Of a stretch of DNA of 15,540 nt, positions 1-7,416 are shown one piece after another. A program made the translations under genes and the position numbers. Source of the stretch: Actinocrinis sp046724665 (GTDB lineage Bacteria > Actinomycetota > Actinomycetes > Streptomycetales > Catenulisporaceae); the NCBI GenBank assembly GCA_046724665.1, contig JBKOWZ010000225.1, positions 1 through 15,540 on the forward strand, in the 5' to 3' direction. Below the pieces are notes generated by a model, which searched no databases, had not been told where the DNA came from, and saw nothing but the letters and a program-made list of their open reading frames with translations. Position 1 is the stretch's first letter, and the number at the start of each line of letters is the position of its first letter.

Positions 1-1244
1 ACCATCGACTGGAGGACGCCCACCCCGGAGCTCTCGCTGATCTCCTCGACGATGCGGCGCTTCTCGTTCTCGATCGTCTCGACGGTGTCGAACACCGGTT
101 CGCTGGTGACGATGTCGCGGGTGCCGGTCTGCACCTTCTGGGTGACGATGTCCTCGGTGCGCTCGCGGCGTACCCGTTCGGCCTCCTGGGCGACGTGCCC
201 GGCCAGCTCGTCCCGGAAGGCCTGCGCCTCCGCCTGAGCCTCGAAGGTGAGCACGCCGTACTGGGCGACGCCGTCGGCCGCCAGCGTGACCAGGTCGAGC
301 CCGCCGGCGTGCTGGTCCACGGTGTGCAGGGCGAGCCGGGCGGCGATCCGGTCGAGGGTGCGGTGGTAGTGCCGGGCACGCTCGCGCCGCGCGTGCTCCT
401 TGAGGCCGCCGCTGAGCACGGCCTGCATCCCGCCGAGCTTGTCCGGCGAGATGACCTCGCAGATCGACCGGGTCAGCTCGTCGAGCCCGGCGCCGGTGCG
501 CGCGTTGAACTCGGCGAAGCGGGGGCGCAGCGAGCCGTCGGCGGACACGTGCCGGTAGACCGACTCGATCTGCTTGCGCACGTTGTCCACGTCGGTGTCC
601 TTGGTCACCCCGTCCCACCGGTTGAGCGCGATGACGAGGCGCGCCCCGTGCCGCTTGAGCATGTCCCTGAGATACTCGCGGTCCGAGCGCAGAAAGAGCA
701 TGTGCGGGCTGACCACGTACACGATCACGTCCGGCGCGTACCGAACGGCGAATTCGCGCTCGTACTCGGCCGCCCCGATCCGGCTCGCGGTCACGTTGCG
801 CACGGTCCCGGAGGCGTCGAGGTAGGCGTCGGTGAAGTCGAGCAGCTCGAACGAATCGACCTGCGGCTCGTTCGGCTGCGGCAGGCCGAGCGCCATCCGG
901 GTGTAGTTCTCGTACTCGTCCTCGCCGCCCGCGCCGGGCGTGTCGAAGTAGCACATGTCGCTCTTGAGCCGCACCCGGCCGATGTAGTTGGTGCAGTCCT
1001 GGTATCCGGTCACCGCCATCGCCTCGGCGCCGAACAGCAGGTTGCCGAGCGTGGTCTTGCCGGCGTGCGTGCGCCCGACCGCGTATTGCAGCACCGGTCC
1101 GCCGAACAGCTTGGACTGCGTGCGCACCTCCTCCAGCAGCCGGCGGGACTGGAGGTCGCCCAGCGTGACCGCGCGCAGCAGCTCAGGCTGGTCGTGGAAG
1201 ACCGTGGTGAGGATCGCGAGGGTGGTGGAGCGTTCGTCTGCCAT
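1..1244 (-). CDS. GTPase (dynamin/TRAFAC-like), C-terminus beyond window
   Basis: A P-loop GTPase, seen for about 414 residues from ATG 1244 and open to the left edge, so the C-terminus is missing. The N-terminal 50 residues are helical. The G domain shows G1 GRTHAGKT (residues 57-64), G3 DTPG (101-104), G4 NRWD (208-211, a form of NKxD) and a G5-like NART (247-250). After about residue 280 it is rich in Glu, Arg and Lys and probably coiled-coil, as in large GTPases that couple nucleotide hydrolysis to assembly or membrane binding. The start lacks a strong Shine-Dalgarno, but it is the only ATG just ahead of the helical N-terminus. It lies 80 nt downstream of the TIR operon on the same strand and may be cotranscribed. 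The fold assignment is firm; the subfamily and role are inference. Confidence 0.82.
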   Translation of the reverse strand, partial: MADERSTTLAILTTVFHDQPELLRAVTLGDLQSRRLLEEVRTQSKLFGGPVLQYAVGRTHAGKTTLGNLLFGAEAMAVTGYQDCTNYIGRVRLKSDMCYFDTPGAGGEDEYENYTRMALGLPQPNEPQVDSFELLDFTDAYLDASGTVRNVTASRIGAAEYEREFAVRYAPDVIVYVVSPHMLFLRSDREYLRDMLKRHGARLVIALNRWDGVTKDTDVDNVRKQIESVYRHVSADGSLRPRFAEFNARTGAGLDELTRSICEVISPDKLGGMQAVLSGGLKEHARRERARHYHRTLDRIAARLALHTVDQHAGGLDLVTLAADGVAQYGVLTFEAQAEAQAFRDELAGHVAQEAERVRRERTEDIVTQKVQTGTRDIVTSEPVFDTVETIENEKRRIVEEISESSGVGVLQSM

Positions 1245-1324
1245 GCGCCCAGCAGACCAGCGGCCCCGCTCGCGGATAAATCGCGCGGCGCTTATGTCCC
1301 GCTAGCAAAGCGCTGAAAGTCGGG
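1245..1324. other. Intergenic gap between the TIR operon and the GTPase gene
   Basis: This 80-nt gap has no open frame of interest and no stem followed by a T-run that would mark an intrinsic terminator on the minus strand. It is locally more AT-rich than the flanking genes, around 1277-1294 and 1305-1318, so a weak promoter for the GTPase gene is possible. No convincing -35/-10 pair was found. Read-through from the upstream operon remains equally likely. Confidence 0.4.
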
Positions 1325-2932
1325 CTATTCCTCGTCCCGGAAGGCGTTGCGCAGGTCCTTGTCCATGATCCGCTGAGGCGGGATCCGGTTTCTATAGTAG
1401 ATCTCTGCGATATGCCGCGCGAGCTGCCACACGACGCTTTCGTAGCTTTCGAACTCGTCGTTCCTGCTGGTCGCCTGCAAACCCAACAGGCCGTGCTCCT
1501 GGTACGCACGCCGTTCGCGCTCGCTACTCGGCTGGAACGACTGGACCTTCGCGGCCGCCCTCGGCACCCTCGATCTCAGATTCGGGGCCCAGACCACCGG
1601 AACGATGTTCGTCTCCCGCGAGCCCTGGCCGCGGCCTGACGCCGCCTCGCGATGCGCGAACGCCGCCCACTCGCGGCCGCACCATTCGCTCTCGAAGAAG
1701 GGCACCGACGTGAGCGCCACGAACACCTGGCAGGTTCCCAGCTCGCGAAGCAGTTGCTCGGTCCATCGCGCGCCGCCGGCCATGTCGCGGTCCATGAACC
1801 CGATTTCCGCACCCAACGGGTGATCGACCAGGCTGGTGAGATGATCGCAGAGGTCGTTGAACAACCGCTCCACGCGCCTGTCCGATTCGCTTCGCCGCGA
1901 CACAGCTCGGGCGTAGCTGAGGAAGAAGATGGGCGCGCCCGCATCCGGAATGGTTCCAAACGTCTCGGACTCCCCGGCGTCCTCCTCAGGACTCTCACTC
2001 TCGACCACGATGCGCGCCGCGCTCTGGGTCCTTATCGACTCGGCGCGCACCGGTACCTCGAACACCACACCGCGCGCGGTGCGCAAGTGGGCGGTCGGCG
2101 TGTCGAACCGGGCCCGTATCGACCCGCCGACCGGAACTGTCAGGTGCTTGTCGCTATCCGCGTGAGAGCCGAGCAGGGTCAACACCCGTGGCGAGGTGTT
2201 CGGCACGGCGATCGCGAACGTGTCAGGCCCCTGCGGCAGACTGCCGAGCTCGATCTCGTCGCCGACTCTGCGCACGCCGATCTTCGTGTCCTCGATGAGG
2301 CCGACGATGTCCGCGAGGTCTGTCGTCGCCAGATCCGGAGCGGTTGTGCGCCTCAGCTTCACCGCGCCCGGGATCAGCGCCTCGCTGACCTGCGCGAGCT
2401 TCCACGCCGTCACGGTCTCGCGCGCGGCCTCGGGCAGTCGGTGCCACGCGGCGGCGAACCAGCGTGCCACGCCCTCCCGGCCCTCGTCGGCCACGGCCTT
2501 GAGCACCGGGCCGAGCAGTCCCTCGATCTGCGACGCCCGACCCGACACCGCGAGCCAGTTGATCTCCTCCTCGACACGCAGCGCCGGCGACACGTGGGCG
2601 TGGACGCGCGAGAGGACGTTCCACGTTTGATGTACCGGAGCGCTTGCCGGTTCTGCCTCGATCCGCCGACGCAGGTAAGACTGCAACGTCGCCCGCGCCT
2701 GCGTATCCAGCACGATCCCGCCGGAGCCGCGCGACCGCACGAGCTCCGAGTGGAACCAGAGGTCGGATTCGGCCTCGACCCCCAGGTGCGGGAAGAGGCT
2801 GATACGCATGGCGCGGATCAGTTCGGGTTCGATGCGCACGGCGATGCTCAGCGCCGCCGCCAGATCGAGGACACCCGGCCCGATGCCGAGCGTCGGCCCC
2901 GGCCCCTCGGGGTGCTCGTCCACCGCGGTCAT
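1325..2932 (-). CDS. Protein with C-terminal FxsC-like TIR domain, candidate effector
   Basis: 535 residues. Residues about 20-200 form an Ala/Leu-rich helical region with conserved-looking segments (SDLWFHSELV around 56-65, LRVEEEINWLAV around 118-129). Residues about 205-310 look beta-rich. An acidic linker (310-330) leads to a TIR-like domain (about 334-513) opening with PIFFLSYARA and carrying FMDRDMAGGARW and SEWCGREWAAF. W417 and E421 match the W...E pattern holding the catalytic Glu in NAD-cleaving TIR domains. The start resembles FxsC, the TIR-like protein of FxSxx-COOH RiPP systems, but no FxSxx precursor is visible here. ATG 2932 overlaps the vWA-like stop by ATGA, and it is the last gene of the four-gene chain. 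By position it could be the VMAP-type adaptor/effector of a MoxR-vWA system. TIR identity is firm; NADase activity is inferred. Confidence 0.82.
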   Translation of the reverse strand: MTAVDEHPEGPGPTLGIGPGVLDLAAALSIAVRIEPELIRAMRISLFPHLGVEAESDLWFHSELVRSRGSGGIVLDTQARATLQSYLRRRIEAEPASAPVHQTWNVLSRVHAHVSPALRVEEEINWLAVSGRASQIEGLLGPVLKAVADEGREGVARWFAAAWHRLPEAARETVTAWKLAQVSEALIPGAVKLRRTTAPDLATTDLADIVGLIEDTKIGVRRVGDEIELGSLPQGPDTFAIAVPNTSPRVLTLLGSHADSDKHLTVPVGGSIRARFDTPTAHLRTARGVVFEVPVRAESIRTQSAARIVVESESPEEDAGESETFGTIPDAGAPIFFLSYARAVSRRSESDRRVERLFNDLCDHLTSLVDHPLGAEIGFMDRDMAGGARWTEQLLRELGTCQVFVALTSVPFFESEWCGREWAAFAHREAASGRGQGSRETNIVPVVWAPNLRSRVPRAAAKVQSFQPSSERERRAYQEHGLLGLQATSRNDEFESYESVVWQLARHIAEIYYRNRIPPQRIMDKDLRNAFRDEE

Positions 2933-3900
2933 CGGATCGCCGCCACGGCCGCGCGAATGGCGTCAGTACCCCGATCCCAGGTGACGAGTGGCAGCCGTGC
3001 CGCCAGCGAGGCGGGGATTCGCCGCCGCGAGAAGGGAACCAGCGCGACCGCGCTGCACTCGGCGTGCTCGATCTCGTCGATGAAACCGAGCCACTCCTCG
3101 GGATCGGCGCGCAGCGGATTGAGTGTCCTGCCACCGACGCCCAGATCGGAGACGATCAGCACGCGGGTTCCCGGCGGCGGTGGGGCGTACGGTTCGCGGG
3201 TACGTGCCCGTCCGCGCCTGACGCCGCGAAGCGGCGCGTCGGCGAACGAGACCACCTCGACTCCCTCGGCGCCCACCAGGGCGCTGATCCGGGCCACCAA
3301 CTCCCGCTGATCGCGTGCGAACGGCTCCATCGCCTCGCCGACGTCCAGGAGTATCTGTGTGCCGTAACGCATCGTCGGCCGGGGGCGCCGAATGATCCGC
3401 GTCAGCGGCATGCCCCTCGCGATCTTCTCGACCATCCGCGCGGTGTCCGGTTCCCCGTCGAAAGCCTTGGCTCGCAGCACGGTCTGCAAAATCGCCGGGG
3501 TCGTGTTGGGCGGTAGCAGGGGGATGAGCGGCGGCCGCAGGTCGAGCTGCGACTGCGTCGCCGCCGGGAACGAGGACACCAGCTGCCAGTTCGTCGCGGG
3601 GACGGATTCGGTGCGGATCGGCTCCAACTCAGGGAAGGTGGCAGCTAGATCGTCGAGTTCTCCCTCGGATTCCGCGGACTCGTCTGCCTCGGCGCCGTCG
3701 TCGTCGGTGAGCTCGTCGTCGTCGATTTCGTCTCCGAAGAGGAGATCCGACAACGCATTCAGGTTCTCGGGCCGCTGCCCGCGGGACCCCTCCCCGAGAA
3801 GGAGTTGCGCGATGAGCAGATCCGACTCGCGTCCGGCGCCGACGCGTGCGCGGGCCCGGATCAGGTCGGCGAGCCAGATCTCGGGTCCGCCGGCCGTCAC
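2929..3900 (-). CDS. vWA-like protein of a MoxR-vWA pair, degenerate metal site
   Basis: 323 residues from GTG 3900, chosen because it overlaps the MoxR stop (GTGA), as at the other junctions of this operon; a start at 3948 would add 16 residues inside MoxR. The N-terminal 50 residues are helical and residues 57-96 are very acidic and probably disordered. The C-terminal half resembles a von Willebrand A fold: a first strand TQILLDVGEAM (181-191), a strand VEVVSFADA (214-222) and VLIVSDLGVGG (247-257) where the distal MIDAS Asp would sit (D252). The usual DxSxS is replaced by D186-V-G-E-A, so metal binding is probably weakened or lost. vWA proteins beside MoxR ATPases usually act as partners or substrates in complex remodelling. 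The assignment rests on fold pattern plus neighbour, so it is moderate. Confidence 0.68.
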   Translation of the reverse strand: MTAGGPEIWLADLIRARARVGAGRESDLLIAQLLLGEGSRGQRPENLNALSDLLFGDEIDDDELTDDDGAEADESAESEGELDDLAATFPELEPIRTESVPATNWQLVSSFPAATQSQLDLRPPLIPLLPPNTTPAILQTVLRAKAFDGEPDTARMVEKIARGMPLTRIIRRPRPTMRYGTQILLDVGEAMEPFARDQRELVARISALVGAEGVEVVSFADAPLRGVRRGRARTREPYAPPPPGTRVLIVSDLGVGGRTLNPLRADPEEWLGFIDEIEHAECSAVALVPFSRRRIPASLAARLPLVTWDRGTDAIRAAVAAIR

Positions 3901-4808
3901 AGGTCGCCCACCGGCTTGGTCAGCACCATCTCCGTCAGCGTGTCCCACTGGTCGTCGCCGGGCGAGATCCCCAACTGCCGGCAGGCGTAAAGCGCGTCGA
4001 GGAACTCTGCCGTGCTCGGCCGTGCGGCCGTCCAGCCCGGCTTGTCGCGCAGTTCCACGACGATCGCCGCCAAAGCTGTGGCGAGTCTGTGTTCCCTGAC
4101 GGTTATGCCTCCGTGGCTCTCGAAATGCGCGGTGGCGATGCCGATGAGTTCGGGCACCCCGGGGTCGGCCAGGGTCACCACGACGCAGCGGCGCAGGAAT
4201 GCGGCCGGCAGTTCGCGCTGCTCGTTCGTCGTGATCACGATCAGCTGCTCGCAGCCCTCTTCGGGCTCAACCGTCAGGTCGAGCGGGGGTACCGGGATCT
4301 GCCTGGAGCCGAGTGGCACCAGCAGGGCGTTGGGCAGATCCGGCTCGGCCTTGTCGATCTCGTCGATCAAGACCACGGATGACGGCCTGCCCGACTCGAC
4401 GTGCTGCCACGCCGGCGACCTGAGGCGGCGGCCACGCAAGAACTCCGACGCGGAGTTCGGTCCGAACGCCCGCCACAGGATCCCAGGGTCCACGTATTCA
4501 CGGTCCTCCCTCAGCTGATGTGCCTGAGCGTCCGCGAGTCTGCGTACGTGGTCGAAGGTCCACAACAAGTCCTGCGCCTCGGTCCGAGACGTGACGACCT
4601 GCTCGTAGTACCCCCACTCGCGCTGCCGCGCGATGTACGCCGCGAACGACGACTTGCCGGAGCCGGGGCGCCCGCGCAGCAGGAGTGGCCGTCCGGCGGC
4701 CAGTGCCACGTCAACAGCCAGCATCAGATCCTTGGGCGGGACATAGACGAGTCCGTCGCGTCGGTCGGGATTGACGCGGGAGTGGCCGCGCCGCACCGGA
4801 GTGTTCAT
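3897..4808 (-). CDS. MoxR-family AAA+ ATPase
   Basis: 303 residues with a complete AAA+ core: Walker A GRPGSGKSS (46-54), Walker B VVLIDE (145-150) followed by IDKA, sensor 1 in VITTNEQREL (191-200) and a candidate arginine finger in FLRRC (R206/R207). Length and the sequence PLLLRGRPGSGKS near the N-terminus fit the MoxR branch, which works with vWA proteins to remodel or activate target complexes in the cytoplasm. ATG 4808 overlaps the upstream TIR gene stop by ATGA, and its stop overlaps the vWA-like start by GTGA, so translation of all three is probably coupled. A helical lid follows (about 215-300). Here it likely provides the ATP-driven switch for the flanking TIR proteins, which is inference from context. 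Confidence 0.9.
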   Translation of the reverse strand: MNTPVRRGHSRVNPDRRDGLVYVPPKDLMLAVDVALAAGRPLLLRGRPGSGKSSFAAYIARQREWGYYEQVVTSRTEAQDLLWTFDHVRRLADAQAHQLREDREYVDPGILWRAFGPNSASEFLRGRRLRSPAWQHVESGRPSSVVLIDEIDKAEPDLPNALLVPLGSRQIPVPPLDLTVEPEEGCEQLIVITTNEQRELPAAFLRRCVVVTLADPGVPELIGIATAHFESHGGITVREHRLATALAAIVVELRDKPGWTAARPSTAEFLDALYACRQLGISPGDDQWDTLTEMVLTKPVGDL

Positions 4809-6094
4809 CGATGTCCCTTTCCTGCCGGGTCCGCGCGGGCCACCAAGTCGGCCATCGCCCTGACAGCGCGCCTGGCGCTCTTCTCGTCCTGCGCCCGTAA
4901 CTCAGGTCGCAGCAGCTTGATCCCCGTCTTCGGCCACTCGGGCGACTGATGGTCGCCGTTGCCGGTGAGGACGATCACGTTGAGCCACGGGTACTGCGCG
5001 GTCAGCTCGGCCACCAGGGCGCCGACCGTGTCCAGCGGGACGCCGTTGGGGTCCACGACCAGGTACAGCTTGTCGTCCGCGTATGGGCCGACGCCGTCGA
5101 GTTCCTCGTCCTCGTCCAAGTGCAGCAGACGCCGTATGGCCGCCGAGCAGTCGCGGCGGAACTCCGCTTCCTGCGATTCCCCTGCCACGAGCGAGATCGT
5201 CTGCACCCAGTAGCCGTCGCCGCAGCACAACGCCCGATCAATGTACTGTCGCGCCGTCTCCGAGCGCTCGGAGTTGAGCGCCGCCACCACTCTTCGGGAT
5301 ACGCGCTCCGGCAGTCCGCTCGCTTCGTCGCACACCGTGGCGAACGGCACGAGCTGCCGCGCCGCGGCGCCCTCGATCCACGTCGGCGACACCAGCCGGA
5401 CCAGGTCGCCTAGCCTGGGCAGTCCGAAGCCGATCTTCCCCACGGCCTGATAGACGCTCTCCCCCGTGCGATGGCCGAGGAACTGGTGCGCCAGGTATCT
5501 GCGCCCCTCCTGCGGCGAGGCGAAACCCCAGCCCTCGTCGGGGGCCAGATGCTCGGCGGCGCTGTGCAGGTGCGCCTCATCGACCGGGCCGAGGCAGGAG
5601 ACCACCTTCGCAGTCCACATACACATCGCGGACCGGTCCGGCTCCGGCGGCAGCGGTGCGCGCAGATCTGGCAGCAGATCAACGGCCTGTTCGATCAGGC
5701 CCTCGCCCACGGCCTCGCCCGGCCGCGCCTTCACGAACTGGAGCGAGGCCACATCGGAGATCTGCGACCCGCGTATCTCCTTGATCTCCACGTCGGGCAG
5801 GAGCACGGGCACGACGGTGAGCCGGGCGCCGAGCGACCGGCGCCACATCAGGATGTGGGCCTCCCGATGGACCCAGGACGATTCCAGCGCGTCCTTGTTC
5901 AGCAGGATGACGGCCGCGTCGCAGTCAGCCAGCCAGCCGTAGAGCTGCCCGCGCCACTCCACGCCACCCTGCAACGCGTCGGTGTCCACCTTCACGTCCC
6001 AGTTCATCGCGGTGAGGCGCTCGCGCAGGCGTTCGCGGACCCACGCGGCCTTCTCGTCCTGCCGCGAACTGTGACTGACGAACACCATCGCCAT
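4805..6094 (-). CDS. N-terminal TIR domain protein with uncharacterised C-terminal region
   Basis: 429 residues, first gene of the operon. Residues 2-140 are a TIR domain: MVFVSHSS at strand A, DTDALQGGVEWRGQL at the BB-loop region (37-51), CDAAVILLNKDAL (58-70) and SSWVHREAHIL (72-82), where E78 occupies the catalytic Glu position of NAD-cleaving TIR proteins. The remainder (about 150-429) contains VRLVSPTWIEGAAA (232-245), a Cys pair (C290, C291) and a late Rossmann-like stretch DDKLYLVVDPNG (340-351) with LNVIVLTGNGD (371-381). I do not recognise this part; an inactive NTPase-like or regulatory domain is possible. ATG 6094 is used; an in-frame ATG at 6088 is an alternative, and neither has a strong ribosome site. 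Two TIR proteins in one operon may let one act as sensor and the other as effector. Confidence 0.82.
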   Translation of the reverse strand: MAMVFVSHSSRQDEKAAWVRERLRERLTAMNWDVKVDTDALQGGVEWRGQLYGWLADCDAAVILLNKDALESSWVHREAHILMWRRSLGARLTVVPVLLPDVEIKEIRGSQISDVASLQFVKARPGEAVGEGLIEQAVDLLPDLRAPLPPEPDRSAMCMWTAKVVSCLGPVDEAHLHSAAEHLAPDEGWGFASPQEGRRYLAHQFLGHRTGESVYQAVGKIGFGLPRLGDLVRLVSPTWIEGAAARQLVPFATVCDEASGLPERVSRRVVAALNSERSETARQYIDRALCCGDGYWVQTISLVAGESQEAEFRRDCSAAIRRLLHLDEDEELDGVGPYADDKLYLVVDPNGVPLDTVGALVAELTAQYPWLNVIVLTGNGDHQSPEWPKTGIKLLRPELRAQDEKSARRAVRAMADLVARADPAGKGHR

Positions 6095-6124
6095 CGCTTG
6101 CGACCATCCCGATCAACCCCACCC

Positions 6125-6185
6125 TGGACACGGCGATACGCTCGCGACGAAGCAGGCTCGTGAGCAGCCGTGTCCACGATACGCT
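6125..6185. promoter_or_regulatory. Inverted and direct repeats in the divergent promoter region
   Basis: Between the divergent genes starting at 6094 (minus) and 6235 (plus), a perfect 10-bp inverted repeat TGGACACGGC (6125-6134) / GCCGTGTCCA (6167-6176) brackets 32 bp. A 9-bp direct repeat CGATACGCT occurs at 6134-6142 and 6177-6185, start to start 43 bp apart, about four helical turns. Each copy contains TACGCT, which fits the TANNNT pattern of an actinobacterial -10; the second lies about 50 nt ahead of the plus-strand start. The arrangement suggests a shared operator or tandem promoter elements. No matching regulator gene is visible. Confidence 0.5.
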
Positions 6186-6223
6186 TTCCCCCGGCCGTGA
6201 ACGGCTTCATCACAGGGTTTTAC

Positions 6224-6230
6224 GAGGGGG
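6224..6230 (+). promoter_or_regulatory. Ribosome binding site of the SLOG gene
   Basis: GAGGGGG lies 4 nt before ATG 6235. It supports that start over an in-frame GTG at 6160, which has no ribosome site and would put the coding region across the inverted repeat. Confidence 0.75.
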
Positions 6231-6234
6231 ACCG

Positions 6235-7320
6235 ATGGCTTCGGACCGGCGCGGCCGTCCGCTCATCGCGGTGATCGGAAGCGTCGATGCGGAGCGCACC
6301 TTCGATCCCCCGCTGCGCGACCCGCACACCGCCGTCGAGGCCTGTCGCGAACTCGGCCGCGAACTGGCGCGCGCCAGCTGCGACCTCGCGGTGTTCTCCA
6401 GCAAGCCCACCTACGCCGAGTACCACGTCGTGCAGGGATACGCGGCCGAAGACACCGGCGGCACCCCGGGAACGGTGGTCGCCCACATCCCCCGCCACCG
6501 GGAGGCAGACTTCGTCCTGCCGCCCGGCAGCGCCGTGAACCTGCGCGCCGTCCGCGACACCGGCACCGAGTGGGAGGTCTCGTTCTACCGCACCCTGCTG
6601 GACTGCGACGGAGCGGTTCTGGTCGGCGGCGGACGCTCGACCCGCATCGCCGGAATCCTGGCCATGGCGCTGCACATCCCGCTGCTGCCCGTAGCGGCCT
6701 TCGGCGGAGGAGCCGGCCAGGCGTGGGTGAACCTTGACAAGGTGCGCAACGACACCGACGACACGGACATCGCCCTGCTCGGCGAGAACTGGAAGCAGGA
6801 CTCTGCGGCCCGGCTGGTTCAGTGCCTGCTGCACCAGCGCATCCGCCGCGAGGAGCGCGAGCAAAAGGAAAGCCGCGAGGCGCGGCGCGGCGCATGGACC
6901 GCGGGCTTCGGCCTGATCGCCGCGGTGGCGCTCATCGCGCTGGCCCTCAGCGCACTGATCATCGCCGGCAACCCGGCCCCTGCGGCGTCGCGCGGCATGG
7001 CCCTGCTGGTGGTCGCGCCGATGCTCGCGGCCATGTCCGGCGCGATCATCCGCAACTCCTTCGAGGACGCGGCCCGCTGGCCGCAAGCAGCCGCCCGGGG
7101 CCTCGGCGCCGGCGCGCTGTGCGTCCTGCTCTACGTCGCCACCGAACTGCTGGCCGTCCCCGGCCTCATGGACAACCTCGACGTGCGCCGGCTGCTCTTC
7201 TTCGTCCTCCCGCTCGGATTCGCCGCCGGCTTCACCTTCGACCTCGTCTTCGAGCGCCTGCGTACGGACCGCAGCCCGGTGCCGGGCATCCTGCCGCCCC
7301 GCTCCGGCAACGACGGCTGA
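6235..7320 (+). CDS. SLOG-like nucleotide-binding protein with four membrane helices
   Basis: 361 residues. The N-terminal half (about 8-200) has a Rossmann-like SLOG/LOG pattern: PLIAVIGSVDA (9-19), CDLAVFSSKPTYAEY (49-63), then DGAVLVGGGRSTRIAGI (125-141) with a glycine-rich loop, and LHIPLLPVAAFGGGAG (146-161). SLOG domains bind or process nucleotide-type ligands and are common in nucleotide-signalled conflict systems beside TIR proteins. A charged linker (201-219) leads to four hydrophobic segments at about 224-244, 254-272, 289-309 and 319-338, so the C-terminal half is membrane-embedded and the SLOG domain cytoplasmic. Start ATG 6235 has a strong ribosome site. It is divergent from the TIR operon and probably shares its control region. 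A role as sensor or membrane effector is inferred. The catalytic residues of the lysine-decarboxylase-like (LOG) enzymes were not clearly identified. Confidence 0.78.
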   Translation: MASDRRGRPLIAVIGSVDAERTFDPPLRDPHTAVEACRELGRELARASCDLAVFSSKPTYAEYHVVQGYAAEDTGGTPGTVVAHIPRHREADFVLPPGSAVNLRAVRDTGTEWEVSFYRTLLDCDGAVLVGGGRSTRIAGILAMALHIPLLPVAAFGGGAGQAWVNLDKVRNDTDDTDIALLGENWKQDSAARLVQCLLHQRIRREEREQKESREARRGAWTAGFGLIAAVALIALALSALIIAGNPAPAASRGMALLVVAPMLAAMSGAIIRNSFEDAARWPQAAARGLGAGALCVLLYVATELLAVPGLMDNLDVRRLLFFVLPLGFAAGFTFDLVFERLRTDRSPVPGILPPRSGNDG

Positions 7321-7340
7321 AAGCGTCCATCATCATTCCT

Positions 7341-7369
7341 CTGACACGGCCGCCTTTTCGCGACAGAAT
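7341..7369 (+). promoter_or_regulatory. Possible promoter for the 7417 gene
   Basis: CTGACA (7341-7346) is five of six to the -35 consensus and is followed after 17 bp by CAGAAT (7364-7369), four of six to the -10. It sits in the 96-bp gap after the SLOG gene and would give a leader of about 40 nt. The gap is AT-richer than its surroundings. Cotranscription from the SLOG gene is not excluded. Confidence 0.35.
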
Positions 7370-7403
7370 GCGAATATGAGGTCGGCGCAACGGCGTGCCG
7401 GCC

Positions 7404-7414
7404 GGGAGGGGGAG
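7404..7414 (+). promoter_or_regulatory. Ribosome binding site fixing a TTG start
   Basis: The purine-rich run GGGAGGGGGAG ends 2 nt before TTG 7417, with GGGAGG 7 nt away. No ATG or GTG in this frame is as well placed, so this decides the rare TTG start. Confidence 0.7.
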
Positions 7415-7416
7415 CC

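Noticed and set aside
195..1316. Plus-strand 373-aa open frame opposite the GTPase
   Set aside because: It is antisense to an intact G domain with all its motifs; the product is Val/Arg/Gly-rich and low in complexity, as expected from a complementary frame in very GC-rich DNA.
1652..3310. Plus-strand 552-aa open frame
   Set aside because: It runs antisense across the TIR and vWA-like genes, has Arg/His-rich composition and no recognisable domain, and crosses the boundary of two real genes.
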